A stretch of DNA of 64,000 nt from Rhodophyticola sp017644125 (GTDB lineage: Bacteria; Pseudomonadota; Alphaproteobacteria; Rhodobacterales; Rhodobacteraceae): the NCBI RefSeq assembly GCF_042140125.1, contig NZ_CP159473.1; one strand, 5' to 3'. Below the pieces are notes generated by a model, which worked only from the letters and a program-made list of their open reading frames with translations, ran no database searches and had not been told where the DNA came from. The translations under genes were made by a program, and so were the position numbers. This document shows, piece after piece, positions 51,904-61,533 of this stretch. How positions within the stretch are numbered: position 1 is the stretch's first letter; the number at the start of each line of letters is the position of its first letter.

Positions 51904-52616
51904 ACAGGCAGACGTCCGCTCGGAGACAGCAGCCATGCCGCGCGTCCCTCGATCACGATGGCCGAAAGCGGGCCGCCAAAGGCCGCACCGGTGTCGATGT
52001 TCAGCCGGTTGCCATGGTGTTCGACCCGTTCGATGGGCGTGTGACCATGCACCACAAGCAGGCCGTGATCCTCGGTGCTTTCCAGAAAGTCCTTGCGGAT
52101 CCAGATCAGATCCTCCGGGTCCTGCTGCTCCAGCGGGAGCCCCGGCCGGATGCCCGCATGCACGAACAGGCAGGCACCATGCAGAAAGGTCAGCGGCAGC
52201 GACGTGATAAAGGCGTGTTCCGACGGGGATACATGGGCCTGAGCATCGCGTTGCAGTTCGGCGGTGGGCGCATCGGGCTCCATCCCGAAGGAGGCAAGCG
52301 TCGCCCGCCCGCCAATGCCGGGCCTCAGATAGCCGTTCGCCTGCGCGTCATCGGTGCCGGGAGGGTTGGTCAGGAAATCGTCCAGCATCTGCTCGTGATT
52401 GCCCTTCAGAACCACGATCCGGGCGTCGGCCTGCTGCCGCGCGCGCAGATAGCGCAGCACGCCGGCGCTGTCGGGCCCCCGGTCCACCAGATCGCCGATA
52501 TGGACGATCGGGGCGGTCTCGTCGCCGCAGGCCGCGCGGTCCGTGGCGATCAACTCATGGGCAAGCTCCAGCTTGTCCAGATGACCGTGAATATCTCCGA
52601 TGGCATAGGTTCGCAT
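51900..52616 (-). CDS. Calcineurin-like metallophosphoesterase (serine/threonine phosphatase type)
   Basis: 238 aa. PPP-family metal motifs: YAIGDIHGHLDKL (GDxHG), VHIGDLVDRGPDSAGV (GDxVDRG), VLKGNHEQMLDDF (GNHE), then HAGIRPG and HGHTPIERV. Similar to bacteriophage lambda-type phosphatases and symmetric Ap4A-type hydrolases. Soluble cytoplasmic enzyme; substrate open. Confidence 0.9.
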   Translation of the reverse strand: MRTYAIGDIHGHLDKLELAHELIATDRAACGDETAPIVHIGDLVDRGPDSAGVLRYLRARQQADARIVVLKGNHEQMLDDFLTNPPGTDDAQANGYLRPGIGGRATLASFGMEPDAPTAELQRDAQAHVSPSEHAFITSLPLTFLHGACLFVHAGIRPGLPLEQQDPEDLIWIRKDFLESTEDHGLLVVHGHTPIERVEHHGNRLNIDTGAAFGGPLSAIVIEGRAAWLLSPSGRLPV

Positions 52617-52765
52617 GGGGGCACCAAATCGGGATGGGGGGGCGGACGCAAGGGCAGAGATCCGGATGCGGCACGCGCGCGGAGGCGGGCACCGCCTGCC
52701 GGGGCTGATGCCCGGCGCTTTGCCTCACGCGTCCCTCCGCCAGGGCGGCGAGAGACCGGGAAAGG

Positions 52766-52795
52766 AAAAAGGCGCGCCTTCCGGCCCGCCTTTTT
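52766..52795 (-). terminator. Rho-independent terminator of the corrinoid-protein gene
   Basis: Stem AAAAAGGCG (52766-52774) with CGCCTTTTT (52787-52795), 12-base GC-rich loop. Read on the minus strand it ends in five T. It lies 25 bases past the stop of the gene at 52821. Confidence 0.8.
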
Positions 52796-52820
52796 CATCC
52801 ACTCCGGTCCGCCGAACCGC

Positions 52821-53528
<708 letters not shown>

Positions 53529-53677
53529 GATTAGGCTCTCCCTCTTCTGGGTGTCCTGGGCGCATTTTGACCATTAGCTAGGCTACGTGGGAAAATTGAC
53601 GCGTTGGATTGCGACACAGGCCGTGCTGCGACCGACCTGCGCTTGCGAATGTTCTTGTTACGTTCTACATTCCGGGG

Positions 53678-54760
53678 ATGGAAACGGACCCGACCCTTTC
53701 CCCCGATCGCCGCAAGGGCCGGGGGGCCGCCAGCAACCGAACCGGCCGGTTCGAGCGATTTGAAAGAACAGGATTTTCCGATGGTTGGGCGGAGGAGGAA
53801 GCCCTGCCGCCGCTGAAGACCGAGGTGCGGGAGGAACTGGCGAAGTCCATCATCACCCGCAACACGAGCCCCGACATCCCGTTCGACCGCTCCATCAACC
53901 CCTATCGCGGCTGCGAACATGGGTGCATCTACTGCTTTGCGCGGCCAAGCCACGCCTATTGGGGCCTGTCCCCGGGGCTCGATTTCGAAACGCGGCTGAC
54001 CGCCAAGCCCAACGCGCCCGCGCTGCTGGAGGCGGAGTTGCGCAACCCGCGCTACCGCCCCCGCGTGATCGCCATCGGCACCAATACCGACCCCTACCAA
54101 CCCATCGAGCGGGACCGGCGCATCATGCGCGGCGTCCTTGAGGTGTTGCAGGCGTTTCAGCACCCGGTCGGCATCGTCACCAAGGGTACGCTGGTGGAGC
54201 GGGACACGGATATCCTGGGGGCCATGGGGCAGGCGGGGCTGGCGCGGGTCGGCATCTCGGTCACCACGCTGGATCCGGGTCTGGCCCGCAAGATGGAGCC
54301 GCGCGTGCCATCGCCCGCGCGCCGTCTGCGGGCGATCGAGGTTCTGTCCCGTGCCGGCTGCGAGGTGCGGGTGATGGTATCGCCCATCGTGCCCGGCCTC
54401 ACCGATCCCGAGATCGAGGCGATCCTGACGGCCGCCCGGGACGCCGGTGCGGTGGCGGCGAGTTTCGTGACGCTGCGCCTGCCGCGGGAGGTCTCGCCGC
54501 TCTGGCGCGACTGGCTGGAAGAGCACTACCCGGCGCGGTTCAACAGGGTGATGGAGAAAATCCGCGAGATGCATGGCGGGCAGGATTACCGCAGCGACTG
54601 GGGCAAGCGGATGACGGGCACTGGCACCTATGCGGCGCTGATCCGGGCCCGGTTTCGCCGGGCGTCCCGGGCGCTCGGGCTGGACCGCGACCTGCCACCG
54701 CTCAGGACGGATCTGTTTTGCCCGCCGCCGGCGAAGGGCGATCAGCTCAGCCTTCTGTGA
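53678..54760 (+). CDS. PA0069-family radical SAM protein
   Basis: 360 aa from ATG 53678. The radical SAM cluster is NPYRGCEHGCIYCFARPSHA (CxxxCxxC). IAIGTNTDPYQPIERDRRIM, VGIVTKGTLVERD and MVSPIVPGLTD are typical of the PA0069 (SplB-like) group. ATG 53678 avoids a non-conserved N-terminal stretch, though GGGG is very close to it. Function unknown; relatives are linked to DNA or RNA repair-like chemistry. Divergent from the corrinoid gene. Confidence 0.88.
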   Translation: METDPTLSPDRRKGRGAASNRTGRFERFERTGFSDGWAEEEALPPLKTEVREELAKSIITRNTSPDIPFDRSINPYRGCEHGCIYCFARPSHAYWGLSPGLDFETRLTAKPNAPALLEAELRNPRYRPRVIAIGTNTDPYQPIERDRRIMRGVLEVLQAFQHPVGIVTKGTLVERDTDILGAMGQAGLARVGISVTTLDPGLARKMEPRVPSPARRLRAIEVLSRAGCEVRVMVSPIVPGLTDPEIEAILTAARDAGAVAASFVTLRLPREVSPLWRDWLEEHYPARFNRVMEKIREMHGGQDYRSDWGKRMTGTGTYAALIRARFRRASRALGLDRDLPPLRTDLFCPPPAKGDQLSLL

Positions 54761-54870
54761 TGTCGCCCGCCCCGCCGCCGGAACAGCCCCGTGCCGGACA
54801 AGGGTTGGGTCAGGGAAACGGGGCCGCGTTGCGGCACTCGCCACGGAAAGGGTCATGACACACGCCCCCG

Positions 54871-55887
54871 TCACCCGCGCGTACGGCGGCGGCTTGGGCG
54901 CGCGCGCGTCGGCCCGGCCCCGTCGGTGCCATCGCTGTCGGAGGAAAACCCGCCCAGGGCGGCGGTGATCGCCTCCAGCGTGGGCGCTGCCGATTTCGGC
55001 TCGGTCTCCAGCGCCGCGCGCATCTTGCGCAGATGCTCGGGCTGGGTGCCGCAGCAGCCGCCGATGATCGTGGCGCCCGCATCGCGGGCCAGCACCGCAT
55101 AGCGCGCCATCAGATCGGGCGTGCCATCGTAGTGGATATGCCCGTCCACATATTTCGGAATGCCGGCATTGCCCTTGGCGATCACCGGCCGCTCGTTGCC
55201 CGAGGCGCGAAAGCCCAGAACCGTCCGCAGCAGGTCCGACGCGCCGACCCCGCAATTGGCCCCGTAGGCCAGCGGCTTGTGGTCCAGCCGTTCCACCATC
55301 TCGGACATCGCGGCCGAGGTCAGGCCCATCATCGTGCGTCCCGCGGTGTCGAAGCTCATCGTGCCGCACCATGGCATATCGGCCAGCCGGGCAGCCTCGG
55401 CGGCGGCCTTGTATTCCTCCGCCGCGCTGATCGTCTCGACCCAGAGCACGTCGGCCCCGCCGGCCTTCAGCCCTTCGGCCTGTTCATGGAACATCTCCAC
55501 CGCGCTTTCGTGGGTCAGGGCGCCCATCGGGGCCATGATCTCGCCCGTGGGGCCCATCGAGCCTGCCACGATCACCCGCCGTCCGGCCTTGTCGGCCACC
55601 TCGCGGCCGATCTCGGCGGCGGCCTTGTTCAGCTCGAAGGCGCGATCCTGCGCATCATGCAGCTTCAGCCGCGCGCGCGTGCCTCCGAAGGAATTGGTCA
55701 GAAACAGATCCGACCCGGCCTCCACCGCCCCGGAATAGAGCGCGGTGATCCGGTCGGGATGCTCCACATTCCATAACTCGGGCGCATCGCCTGATTGCAG
55801 GCCCATGTTGAACAGCGTGGTTCCTGTCGCCCCGTCGGCCAGAAGCCAGTCACGGGTCGCCAGAAGCTCGGACAGCGCATCGGTCAT
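54871..55887 (-). CDS. bmt: Homocysteine/betaine-homocysteine S-methyltransferase (Bmt)
   Basis: 338 aa from ATG 55887. Pfam S-methyl_trans fold: LLADGATGTTLFNMGL, LTNSFGGTRARLKLHD, VAGSMGPTGEIMAPMG, then the zinc cysteines in YGANCGVGASDLL and IIGGCCGTQPEHLRKM. Zn-activated homocysteine receives a methyl group either from betaine or, in Rhodobacterales, from a separate corrinoid protein. A corrinoid protein gene lies 1.3 kb away, which favours the second role. The C-terminal tail is short and arginine-rich. The 5' region (55888-56161) shows no B12 or SAM riboswitch that I can recognise. Confidence 0.9.
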   Translation of the reverse strand: MTDALSELLATRDWLLADGATGTTLFNMGLQSGDAPELWNVEHPDRITALYSGAVEAGSDLFLTNSFGGTRARLKLHDAQDRAFELNKAAAEIGREVADKAGRRVIVAGSMGPTGEIMAPMGALTHESAVEMFHEQAEGLKAGGADVLWVETISAAEEYKAAAEAARLADMPWCGTMSFDTAGRTMMGLTSAAMSEMVERLDHKPLAYGANCGVGASDLLRTVLGFRASGNERPVIAKGNAGIPKYVDGHIHYDGTPDLMARYAVLARDAGATIIGGCCGTQPEHLRKMRAALETEPKSAAPTLEAITAALGGFSSDSDGTDGAGPTRARPSRRRTRG

Positions 55888-56161
55888 GTGAATTGGGTCT
55901 TTCCTACTTGCAAGCAGGCCGGACATGGCGTCTGCGCCCCTTCTGCGCAAGCTTATTCTCTGCATAATGGTTATGAGCCGGCTTGCAGGGCATGCGGATC
56001 GCCGCCTGGCGCGCGCCGATCTGCACAATGTCACACCGCACCTGTCCCGGGCGCGGAGCAATGCCGGGATCGCAGGCGCGGCCCACCCCGGTCTTCACGC
56101 AAAACGGCCCCGCGGGCATGGATCCGTCGGGCCCGTCGGAATGTGGGGTCGTGTCGACGAT

Positions 56162-56476
56162 CTAGGCTTCGTTCAGAAGCTGGCCCTTGGCCACCGCCAG
56201 AAGCTCGGCATACTTGGCGCGGATCTCGGCCTCCGGCACCCGGTCGCCCAGATCGCCCATCACCTTGCGCATCACATCTTCGTGCCCGGCCTCTTCGAAA
56301 TCGGCCTTCACGACCTCGGCGGCATAGGCATTCGCCTCGTCGCCGGTCTTGCCCAGAATATCCGCCACCCACAATCCCATCAGCTTGTTGCGCCGGGCTT
56401 CGGCCTTGAAAGCCATTTCGGCGTCATGGGCGAATTTTGACTCGAACGCGTGTTCGCGATCATCGAAGGTGGTCAT
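56162..56476 (-). CDS. F1F0-ATPase inhibitor subunit zeta (DUF1476)
   Basis: 104 aa from ATG 56476. N-terminal inhibitory part MTTFDDREHAFESKFAHDAE, then EARRNKLMGLWVADILG and the helical bundle with EEAGHEDVMRKVMGDL. This is the alphaproteobacterial zeta subunit that blocks reverse ATP hydrolysis by F1. Length and motif order match the family. Divergent from purC (170 bases between starts). Confidence 0.93.
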   Translation of the reverse strand: MTTFDDREHAFESKFAHDAEMAFKAEARRNKLMGLWVADILGKTGDEANAYAAEVVKADFEEAGHEDVMRKVMGDLGDRVPEAEIRAKYAELLAVAKGQLLNEA

Positions 56477-56646
56477 GTCTGTTCTCCGTTCACAGGGAAT
56501 GCCGGTCGACCCCATTATGCCGGGTGGACACAGGCTCGCAAGCGGATATGGCCCATCCGCCTTGCGACAGAGCGCCCGATGGCCTATAGCGCGGCTCAAT
56601 TGACGGAATGTGGGGGCACGTTTCGGCCCCCTTTCACGGAGACAAT

Positions 56647-57408
56647 ATGGCACGGCGCAAACTGGTCTACGAAGGCAAGGCCAAAATCCTCTATGAGGGG
56701 CCTGAACCCGGCACATTGGTGCAATATTTCAAGGATGATGCCACCGCCTTCAACGCCGAGAAACGCGATGTGATCGACGGCAAGGGCGTGCTGAACAACC
56801 GCCTGTCGGAGTTCTTCATGACCGGTCTGGGCAATATCGGCGTGCCGACCCATTTCATCCGCCGCATCAACATGCGCGAACAACTGATCCGCGCGGTGGA
56901 GATCATTCCGCTGGAGGTGGTCGTGCGCAACGTGGCGGCCGGCTCGATCTCCAAGCGCTTGGGCATTGACGAGGGCACGGCCCTGCCGCGCCCGATCGTG
57001 GAATTCTACTTCAAGGACGACGCCCTCGGCGATCCGCTGGTGAGCGAAGAGCACGCCATCGCCTTCGGCTGGGCCAGCCAGCAGGATCTGGACGACATGA
57101 TCTCGCTGGCGCTGCGCGTGAATGACTTCATGAGCGGCCTGATGATGGGGGTCGGCATCAAGCTGGTGGATTTCAAGATCGAGATCGGGCGGATCTGGGA
57201 CGGCGACTACATGCGCCTGATCGTCGCCGACGAGATCAGCCCCGACAGCTGCCGGCTCTGGGACATGGAGACCGGGCAGAAATTCGACAAGGACGTGTTT
57301 CGCCGCGATCTGGGCAATCTGGCCGATGCATATACCGAGGTTGCGCGGCGTCTGGGCGTGATGCCCACCAATGCCGCGCCGGTGACGAAACCGACCTTGA
57401 TCAACTGA
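56647..57408 (+). CDS. purC: Phosphoribosylaminoimidazole-succinocarboxamide synthase
   Basis: 253 aa. SAICAR synthase motifs: RKLVYEGKAKILYEG, IPLEVVVRNVAAGSISKRLG, VDFKIEIGRI, and VADEISPDSCRLWD. Ligates aspartate to CAIR. First gene of purC-purS-purQ; purS follows after 65 bases. Confidence 0.97.
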   Translation: MARRKLVYEGKAKILYEGPEPGTLVQYFKDDATAFNAEKRDVIDGKGVLNNRLSEFFMTGLGNIGVPTHFIRRINMREQLIRAVEIIPLEVVVRNVAAGSISKRLGIDEGTALPRPIVEFYFKDDALGDPLVSEEHAIAFGWASQQDLDDMISLALRVNDFMSGLMMGVGIKLVDFKIEIGRIWDGDYMRLIVADEISPDSCRLWDMETGQKFDKDVFRRDLGNLADAYTEVARRLGVMPTNAAPVTKPTLIN

Positions 57409-57473
57409 TACCGGGCATTCGGGTCAAGGGCCGGACCGGGGCGAATTCGAGACAGGAAGAAGGGGCAGACGCG

Positions 57474-57704
57474 ATGCGCGCAACCGTTACCGTGATGCTG
57501 AAACAAGGCGTGCTGGACCCGCAGGGCGAGGCCGTGCGCCACGCGCTTGGCGCACTGGGCTTCGATGGCGTCGAGGGTGTGCGCCAGGGCAAGCTGATCG
57601 AGCTGGATCTGGCCGACGGCACGACCGAGGCGCAGGTGACTGAAATGTGCGAGAAGCTGCTCGCCAACACGGTGATCGAAAGCTACCGGGTGGAGATGGG
57701 CTGA
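57474..57704 (+). CDS. purS: Phosphoribosylformylglycinamidine synthase subunit PurS
   Basis: 76 aa. VMLKQGVLDPQGEAVRHALG and the C-terminal VIESYRVEMG are typical PurS. The small dimer links PurL to PurQ in the three-part FGAM synthase. TGATG overlap with purQ. Confidence 0.97.
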   Translation: MRATVTVMLKQGVLDPQGEAVRHALGALGFDGVEGVRQGKLIELDLADGTTEAQVTEMCEKLLANTVIESYRVEMG

Positions 57705-58372
57705 TGCGCGCGGCGGTTCTCGTTTTCCCCGGCTCCAACTGCGACCGCGATCTGGCGGTGGCGTTCCGGAATGCCGGCTTCGACGTGGAGATGGTCTGGC
57801 ACAAGGATACCGACCTGCCCGGCGGGCTCGATATCGTCGGCGTGCCGGGCGGGTTTTCCTATGGCGATTATCTGCGCTGCGGGGCCATCGCGGCGCAATC
57901 GCCGATTTCGGGCGCGCTGAAAGCCCATGCGGCGCGGGGCGGCTATGTCTTCGGCGTCTGCAACGGCTTCCAGATTCTCACCGAAACCCGGCTTCTGCCC
58001 GGGGCGCTGCTCCAGAATGCAGGGGTCAAATACATCTGCAAGACCGTGACCTTGCGGGTGGAGACGACCGACAGCGCCTTCACCAATGCCTATGCGGCGG
58101 GGGCGGAGATCGATATTCCCATCGCCCATCACGAAGGCAACTATCAGGCCGATGCCGACACGCTGGCCCGGCTCAGGGGAGAGGATCGCGTGGCCTTCCG
58201 CTATCTCGATGCGCCGAACGGGTCCACCGACCGGATTGCCGGGATCCTGTCGGAAAACCGCCGCGTGCTGGGGATGATGCCGCACCCCGAACGGCGCGCG
58301 GAGCCTGCGCATGGCGGCACGGATGGCGCGGCGCTGTTCACCTCGCTGTCCGAGGCGCTGGTCAACGCCTGA
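57704..58372 (+). CDS. purQ: Phosphoribosylformylglycinamidine synthase subunit PurQ (glutaminase)
   Basis: 222 aa. Class I glutamine amidotransferase: VFGVCNGFQILTE (nucleophile Cys), GGFSYGDYLRCGAIAA, and MMPHPERRAEPAHGG (His-Glu). It supplies ammonia to PurL, which is not in the window. Start 57704 shares one base with the purS stop. Confidence 0.97.
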   Translation: MRAAVLVFPGSNCDRDLAVAFRNAGFDVEMVWHKDTDLPGGLDIVGVPGGFSYGDYLRCGAIAAQSPISGALKAHAARGGYVFGVCNGFQILTETRLLPGALLQNAGVKYICKTVTLRVETTDSAFTNAYAAGAEIDIPIAHHEGNYQADADTLARLRGEDRVAFRYLDAPNGSTDRIAGILSENRRVLGMMPHPERRAEPAHGGTDGAALFTSLSEALVNA

Positions 58373-58429
58373 TGGAGATGGCTGCAAGATGCTTGAGGCG
58401 GCAGGCCTGCATCGCGTAATCTGGCGGCG

Positions 58430-60199
58430 ATGAGCCTTATCAAAACCAACCTTTCGGCCTCGCGGCGCTTTGGACTGACGCACACCTGGGTGATGCGCGG
58501 CCTGATGATGCTGTTTCTGGCCGCGGCCGTGATCGTGATCTGGATATCGAATATCTGGCTGACAGAACGGTTCACAGAAAGCACCCGCAACAGGGCCGAA
58601 CTGCGCCTTGCGCTTTATTCCGGTTCGATCGTGTCGGAGCTTCAGCGAAACTCGGTGGTTCCGCTGCTCCTGAGCCGCGATCCGCTTCTGATCCGGGCGC
58701 TCGATCAGGGCGATTACACCACCACGTCACAACGGCTGATCTCCTATGGGGAGGAAATCGCCGCAGCCTCGATGTTTCTGCTGAGCCGCGAGGGGCGGGT
58801 CGTGGCCGCCACCGATCGCAACCGTCTGGGCGAGCTGTTGAACACGGAGCCCTTCTTCGTGCAGGCGCAGCGGTCGTCAGACACGGTTTTCAACAGCAGC
58901 CAGTCGGAAACGGGTGCCTTCGATTTCACCTTCTCGCGCCGGGTCATGGATGACAATCGGCTTCTGGGCGTGGTGGTGGTGGAGGTCAATCTCGCCCGGC
59001 TCGAAGACCGCTGGCGCGGCACGACCGAAGCGGTGTTCGTGGCCAACTCCGAAGGGCGCATCATGCTGTCCACCGAACCGCGCTGGCGCGGCCGGACCGA
59101 GGAGGAGGCGCTGGCGCTCCGGTCTCCGCCATCGGCCATCCAGCGCGCGATCGAGGCGACGGGCGACTGGGCCTTCGGGGATCCCACGCCCTATTTCTTC
59201 GGCGACGCGACGATCCGGCTGGAAAGCCGCATTCCGTTTCGCGGCTGGCGGCTGACCTCGTTCACCGCCTATGCCTCGGTGCGGGAGCGCGTGAACGGGG
59301 TTCTGGCGCTCCAGATCATGGGATTCGCGCTGCTGCTGGCCGGGGGGTTCTACGTGCTGAGCCGCCGCGCCCGATTGCAGAGCGCGATTTTCCAGCGCGA
59401 GTCGGCAGAGCTTCGCCGGTTGAACGACAGGCTCGGGCGGGAAATCGCCGAGCGCCAGAAGGTCGAACGGACCCTTGAAGAGGCGGAGCAAAGCCTCGCG
59501 CAGAGCCAGAAACTGGCCGCTCTGGGGGAGATGTCTGCCGCCGTCAGCCATGAACTGAACCAGCCGCTGGCGGCCATGAAGACCTATCTGGCGGGGGCCA
59601 AGCTGCTTCTGCAGCGGCGCCGGCCCGACGAGGCGCTGAGCTCCTTTCAGAGGATCGACGACCTGATCGAACGGATGGGCGCGATTACCCGGCAGCTCAA
59701 AAGCTATGCCCGCAAGGGCGGCGAGGCGTTCGAGCCGGTCGATCTCAGGGATGCGCTGACCGGGGCGCTGACGATGATGGAGCCGCAACTGCGCCAGATG
59801 ACCGTGGATATCACCCAGAACCTGCCCCGTCGCCCGGTGATGGTTCTGGCCGACCGGTTGCGGCTTGAGCAGGTGATCATCAACCTGTTGCGCAACGCGC
59901 TGGATGCGATGAAGGCAGAGGACGAGCGCGAGCTGGACCTGATTGTGGCCGGCGGCGACGAGGCCGTCCTGACGGTGCGTGACAGCGGCAGGGGGATTGA
60001 CGATCTCGATGCTTTGTTCGAGCCATTCTATACAACGAAGAAACCCGGTGACGGGGTGGGCCTGGGTTTGGCGATCTCCTCCGGGATCGTGACGGACCTT
60101 GGTGGGCGACTGACCGCACGCAACGGCGCCAAACGGGGCGCCGTGTTCGAGATGCGCCTGCCGATCCTTGATCGGTCCGCCAACGCCGCCGCTGAGTGA
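58430..60199 (+). CDS. dctB: C4-dicarboxylate sensor histidine kinase DctB-like
   Basis: 589 aa. Two membrane helices (about 22-44 and 286-306) enclose a large periplasmic double-PAS (dCache) sensor. A coiled linker follows (RLNDRLGREIAERQKVERT). The H-box is GEMSAAVSHELNQPLAAMKT, with NLLRNALDAMKA, DSGRGIDDLDAL and GVGLGLAISSGIV for ATP binding. This is the DctB family; it senses succinate, malate or fumarate. No TRAP dctPQM genes are nearby. Confidence 0.93.
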   Translation: MSLIKTNLSASRRFGLTHTWVMRGLMMLFLAAAVIVIWISNIWLTERFTESTRNRAELRLALYSGSIVSELQRNSVVPLLLSRDPLLIRALDQGDYTTTSQRLISYGEEIAAASMFLLSREGRVVAATDRNRLGELLNTEPFFVQAQRSSDTVFNSSQSETGAFDFTFSRRVMDDNRLLGVVVVEVNLARLEDRWRGTTEAVFVANSEGRIMLSTEPRWRGRTEEEALALRSPPSAIQRAIEATGDWAFGDPTPYFFGDATIRLESRIPFRGWRLTSFTAYASVRERVNGVLALQIMGFALLLAGGFYVLSRRARLQSAIFQRESAELRRLNDRLGREIAERQKVERTLEEAEQSLAQSQKLAALGEMSAAVSHELNQPLAAMKTYLAGAKLLLQRRRPDEALSSFQRIDDLIERMGAITRQLKSYARKGGEAFEPVDLRDALTGALTMMEPQLRQMTVDITQNLPRRPVMVLADRLRLEQVIINLLRNALDAMKAEDERELDLIVAGGDEAVLTVRDSGRGIDDLDALFEPFYTTKKPGDGVGLGLAISSGIVTDLGGRLTARNGAKRGAVFEMRLPILDRSANAAAE

Positions 60200-60216
60200 G
60201 CATAGAGGACGACGCC

Positions 60217-61533
60217 ATGAAAATCGCGATTGTCGATGACGAACAGGACATGCGCCAGTCGATCAGCCAGTGGTTGGCGCTGAGCGGATTTGATACCGAA
60301 ACCTTTGCCAGCGCGGAGGATGCGCTGAAAGGGATCGGCCCGGACTTCCCCGGTGTCGTGGTCAGCGACATCAAGATGCCGGGCATGGACGGGATGGCGT
60401 TTCTGAAGCGTCTGATGGGCATGGACAGCGGCCTGCCGGTGATCATGATCACCGGCCATGGCGATGTGCCCATGGCGGTCGAGGCGATGCGGATCGGCGC
60501 CTATGATTTCCTTGAAAAACCGTTCAATCCCGACCGGATGACCGAACTGGCCAAACGCGCCAGCCAGACCCGCCGCCTGACGCTGGACAACCGCGCGCTG
60601 CGCCGCGAGCTGTCGGACGGCACCGTGTTGATGCGCAAGCTGATCGGGTCTTCCCCGGTGATGGAACGGCTGCGGGAGGACATCCTCGATCTGGGGCAGG
60701 CCGATGGCCATGTGCTGATCTCCGGCGAGACCGGAACCGGCAAGACCCTTGTGGCCCATGCGCTGCACGCGGTGGGGCCGCGGGCGGGCAAGAGCTTCGT
60801 CGCCATCAGCTGCGCCGCCCATGACGAGGACGCGTTGTCCGCCATGCTGTTTGGCCCCGTGGGTGAGGGGCAGGATCTGCCCCTGATGGAGCAGGCGCGC
60901 GGCGGATCACTGGTTCTGGAGGATGTGGAGGCGCTGCCGCAGGCGCTCCAGGCGCGTCTGCTGACCGCCATCAACGATCAGGGCACGCCGGCGGAAACCC
61001 GGATCGTGGCGATCTGCAATGCCGCCGAGCCCGAAGGCTGCGAGGCGGCGCTTCGCCCCGATCTCTTCTATCGCCTTGCGGCGATGCGGATCGACCTGCC
61101 GCCCTTGCGCCAGCGCGGGGAGGATATTCTGACGCTCTTCAACCGGTTCGGAGAGCAATTCGCGGAGGAATATGGCACCGACGCGCCCGAGGTCACCGCG
61201 CAGGAGGCCGCGCAGCTTCTGCAGGCTCCATGGCCCGGCAATGTGCGGCAACTGATCAACATCGCCGAGCGCGCGATCCTGCAGCAACGGCGCGGCTCGG
61301 GGACGATCGCGTCGCTGCTGATGAGCGACAATGCCGAGATAAGCCCGCAGGCCGTGGGCGAGGGCAAGCCTCTGAAAGAGTATGTGGAGGCGTTCGAGCG
61401 CATGCTGATCGACAACACAATGCGCCGTCATCGCGGCTCGATCGCCAGTGTGATGGAGGAACTCTGCCTCCCGCGCCGCACATTGAACGAGAAGATGGCG
61501 AAATACGGGTTGAGCCGGTCGGATTATCTCTGA
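60217..61533 (+). CDS. dctD: NtrC/DctD-family response regulator lacking GAFTGA
   Basis: 438 aa from ATG 60217 with GAGG 8 bases upstream (a GTG at 60196 overlapping dctB is less likely). Receiver domain with Asp51 (VVVSDIKMPGMDG). AAA+ domain: Walker A GETGTGKT (170-177). The loop that should hold GAFTGA reads LFGPVGEGQDLPLMEQARGG (211-230), far shorter than normal. Walker B is SLVLEDVEALP, with the usual D-E order changed to E-D. Sensor region and PGNVRQLINIAERAIL are present, as is a Fis-type HTH (LPRRTLNEKMAKYGL). It probably does not activate sigma-54. Confidence 0.93.
   Translation: MKIAIVDDEQDMRQSISQWLALSGFDTETFASAEDALKGIGPDFPGVVVSDIKMPGMDGMAFLKRLMGMDSGLPVIMITGHGDVPMAVEAMRIGAYDFLEKPFNPDRMTELAKRASQTRRLTLDNRALRRELSDGTVLMRKLIGSSPVMERLREDILDLGQADGHVLISGETGTGKTLVAHALHAVGPRAGKSFVAISCAAHDEDALSAMLFGPVGEGQDLPLMEQARGGSLVLEDVEALPQALQARLLTAINDQGTPAETRIVAICNAAEPEGCEAALRPDLFYRLAAMRIDLPPLRQRGEDILTLFNRFGEQFAEEYGTDAPEVTAQEAAQLLQAPWPGNVRQLINIAERAILQQRRGSGTIASLLMSDNAEISPQAVGEGKPLKEYVEAFERMLIDNTMRRHRGSIASVMEELCLPRRTLNEKMAKYGLSRSDYL

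Noticed and set aside
55904..56119. 71-aa minus-strand ORF upstream of bmt
   Set aside because: Basic, low-complexity translation without start signals; more likely untranslated leader.
55888..56161. Possible cobalamin or SAM riboswitch before bmt
   Set aside because: I searched for a B12 box (GCCACTG) and for SAM-II/SAH-like cores by eye and found none.
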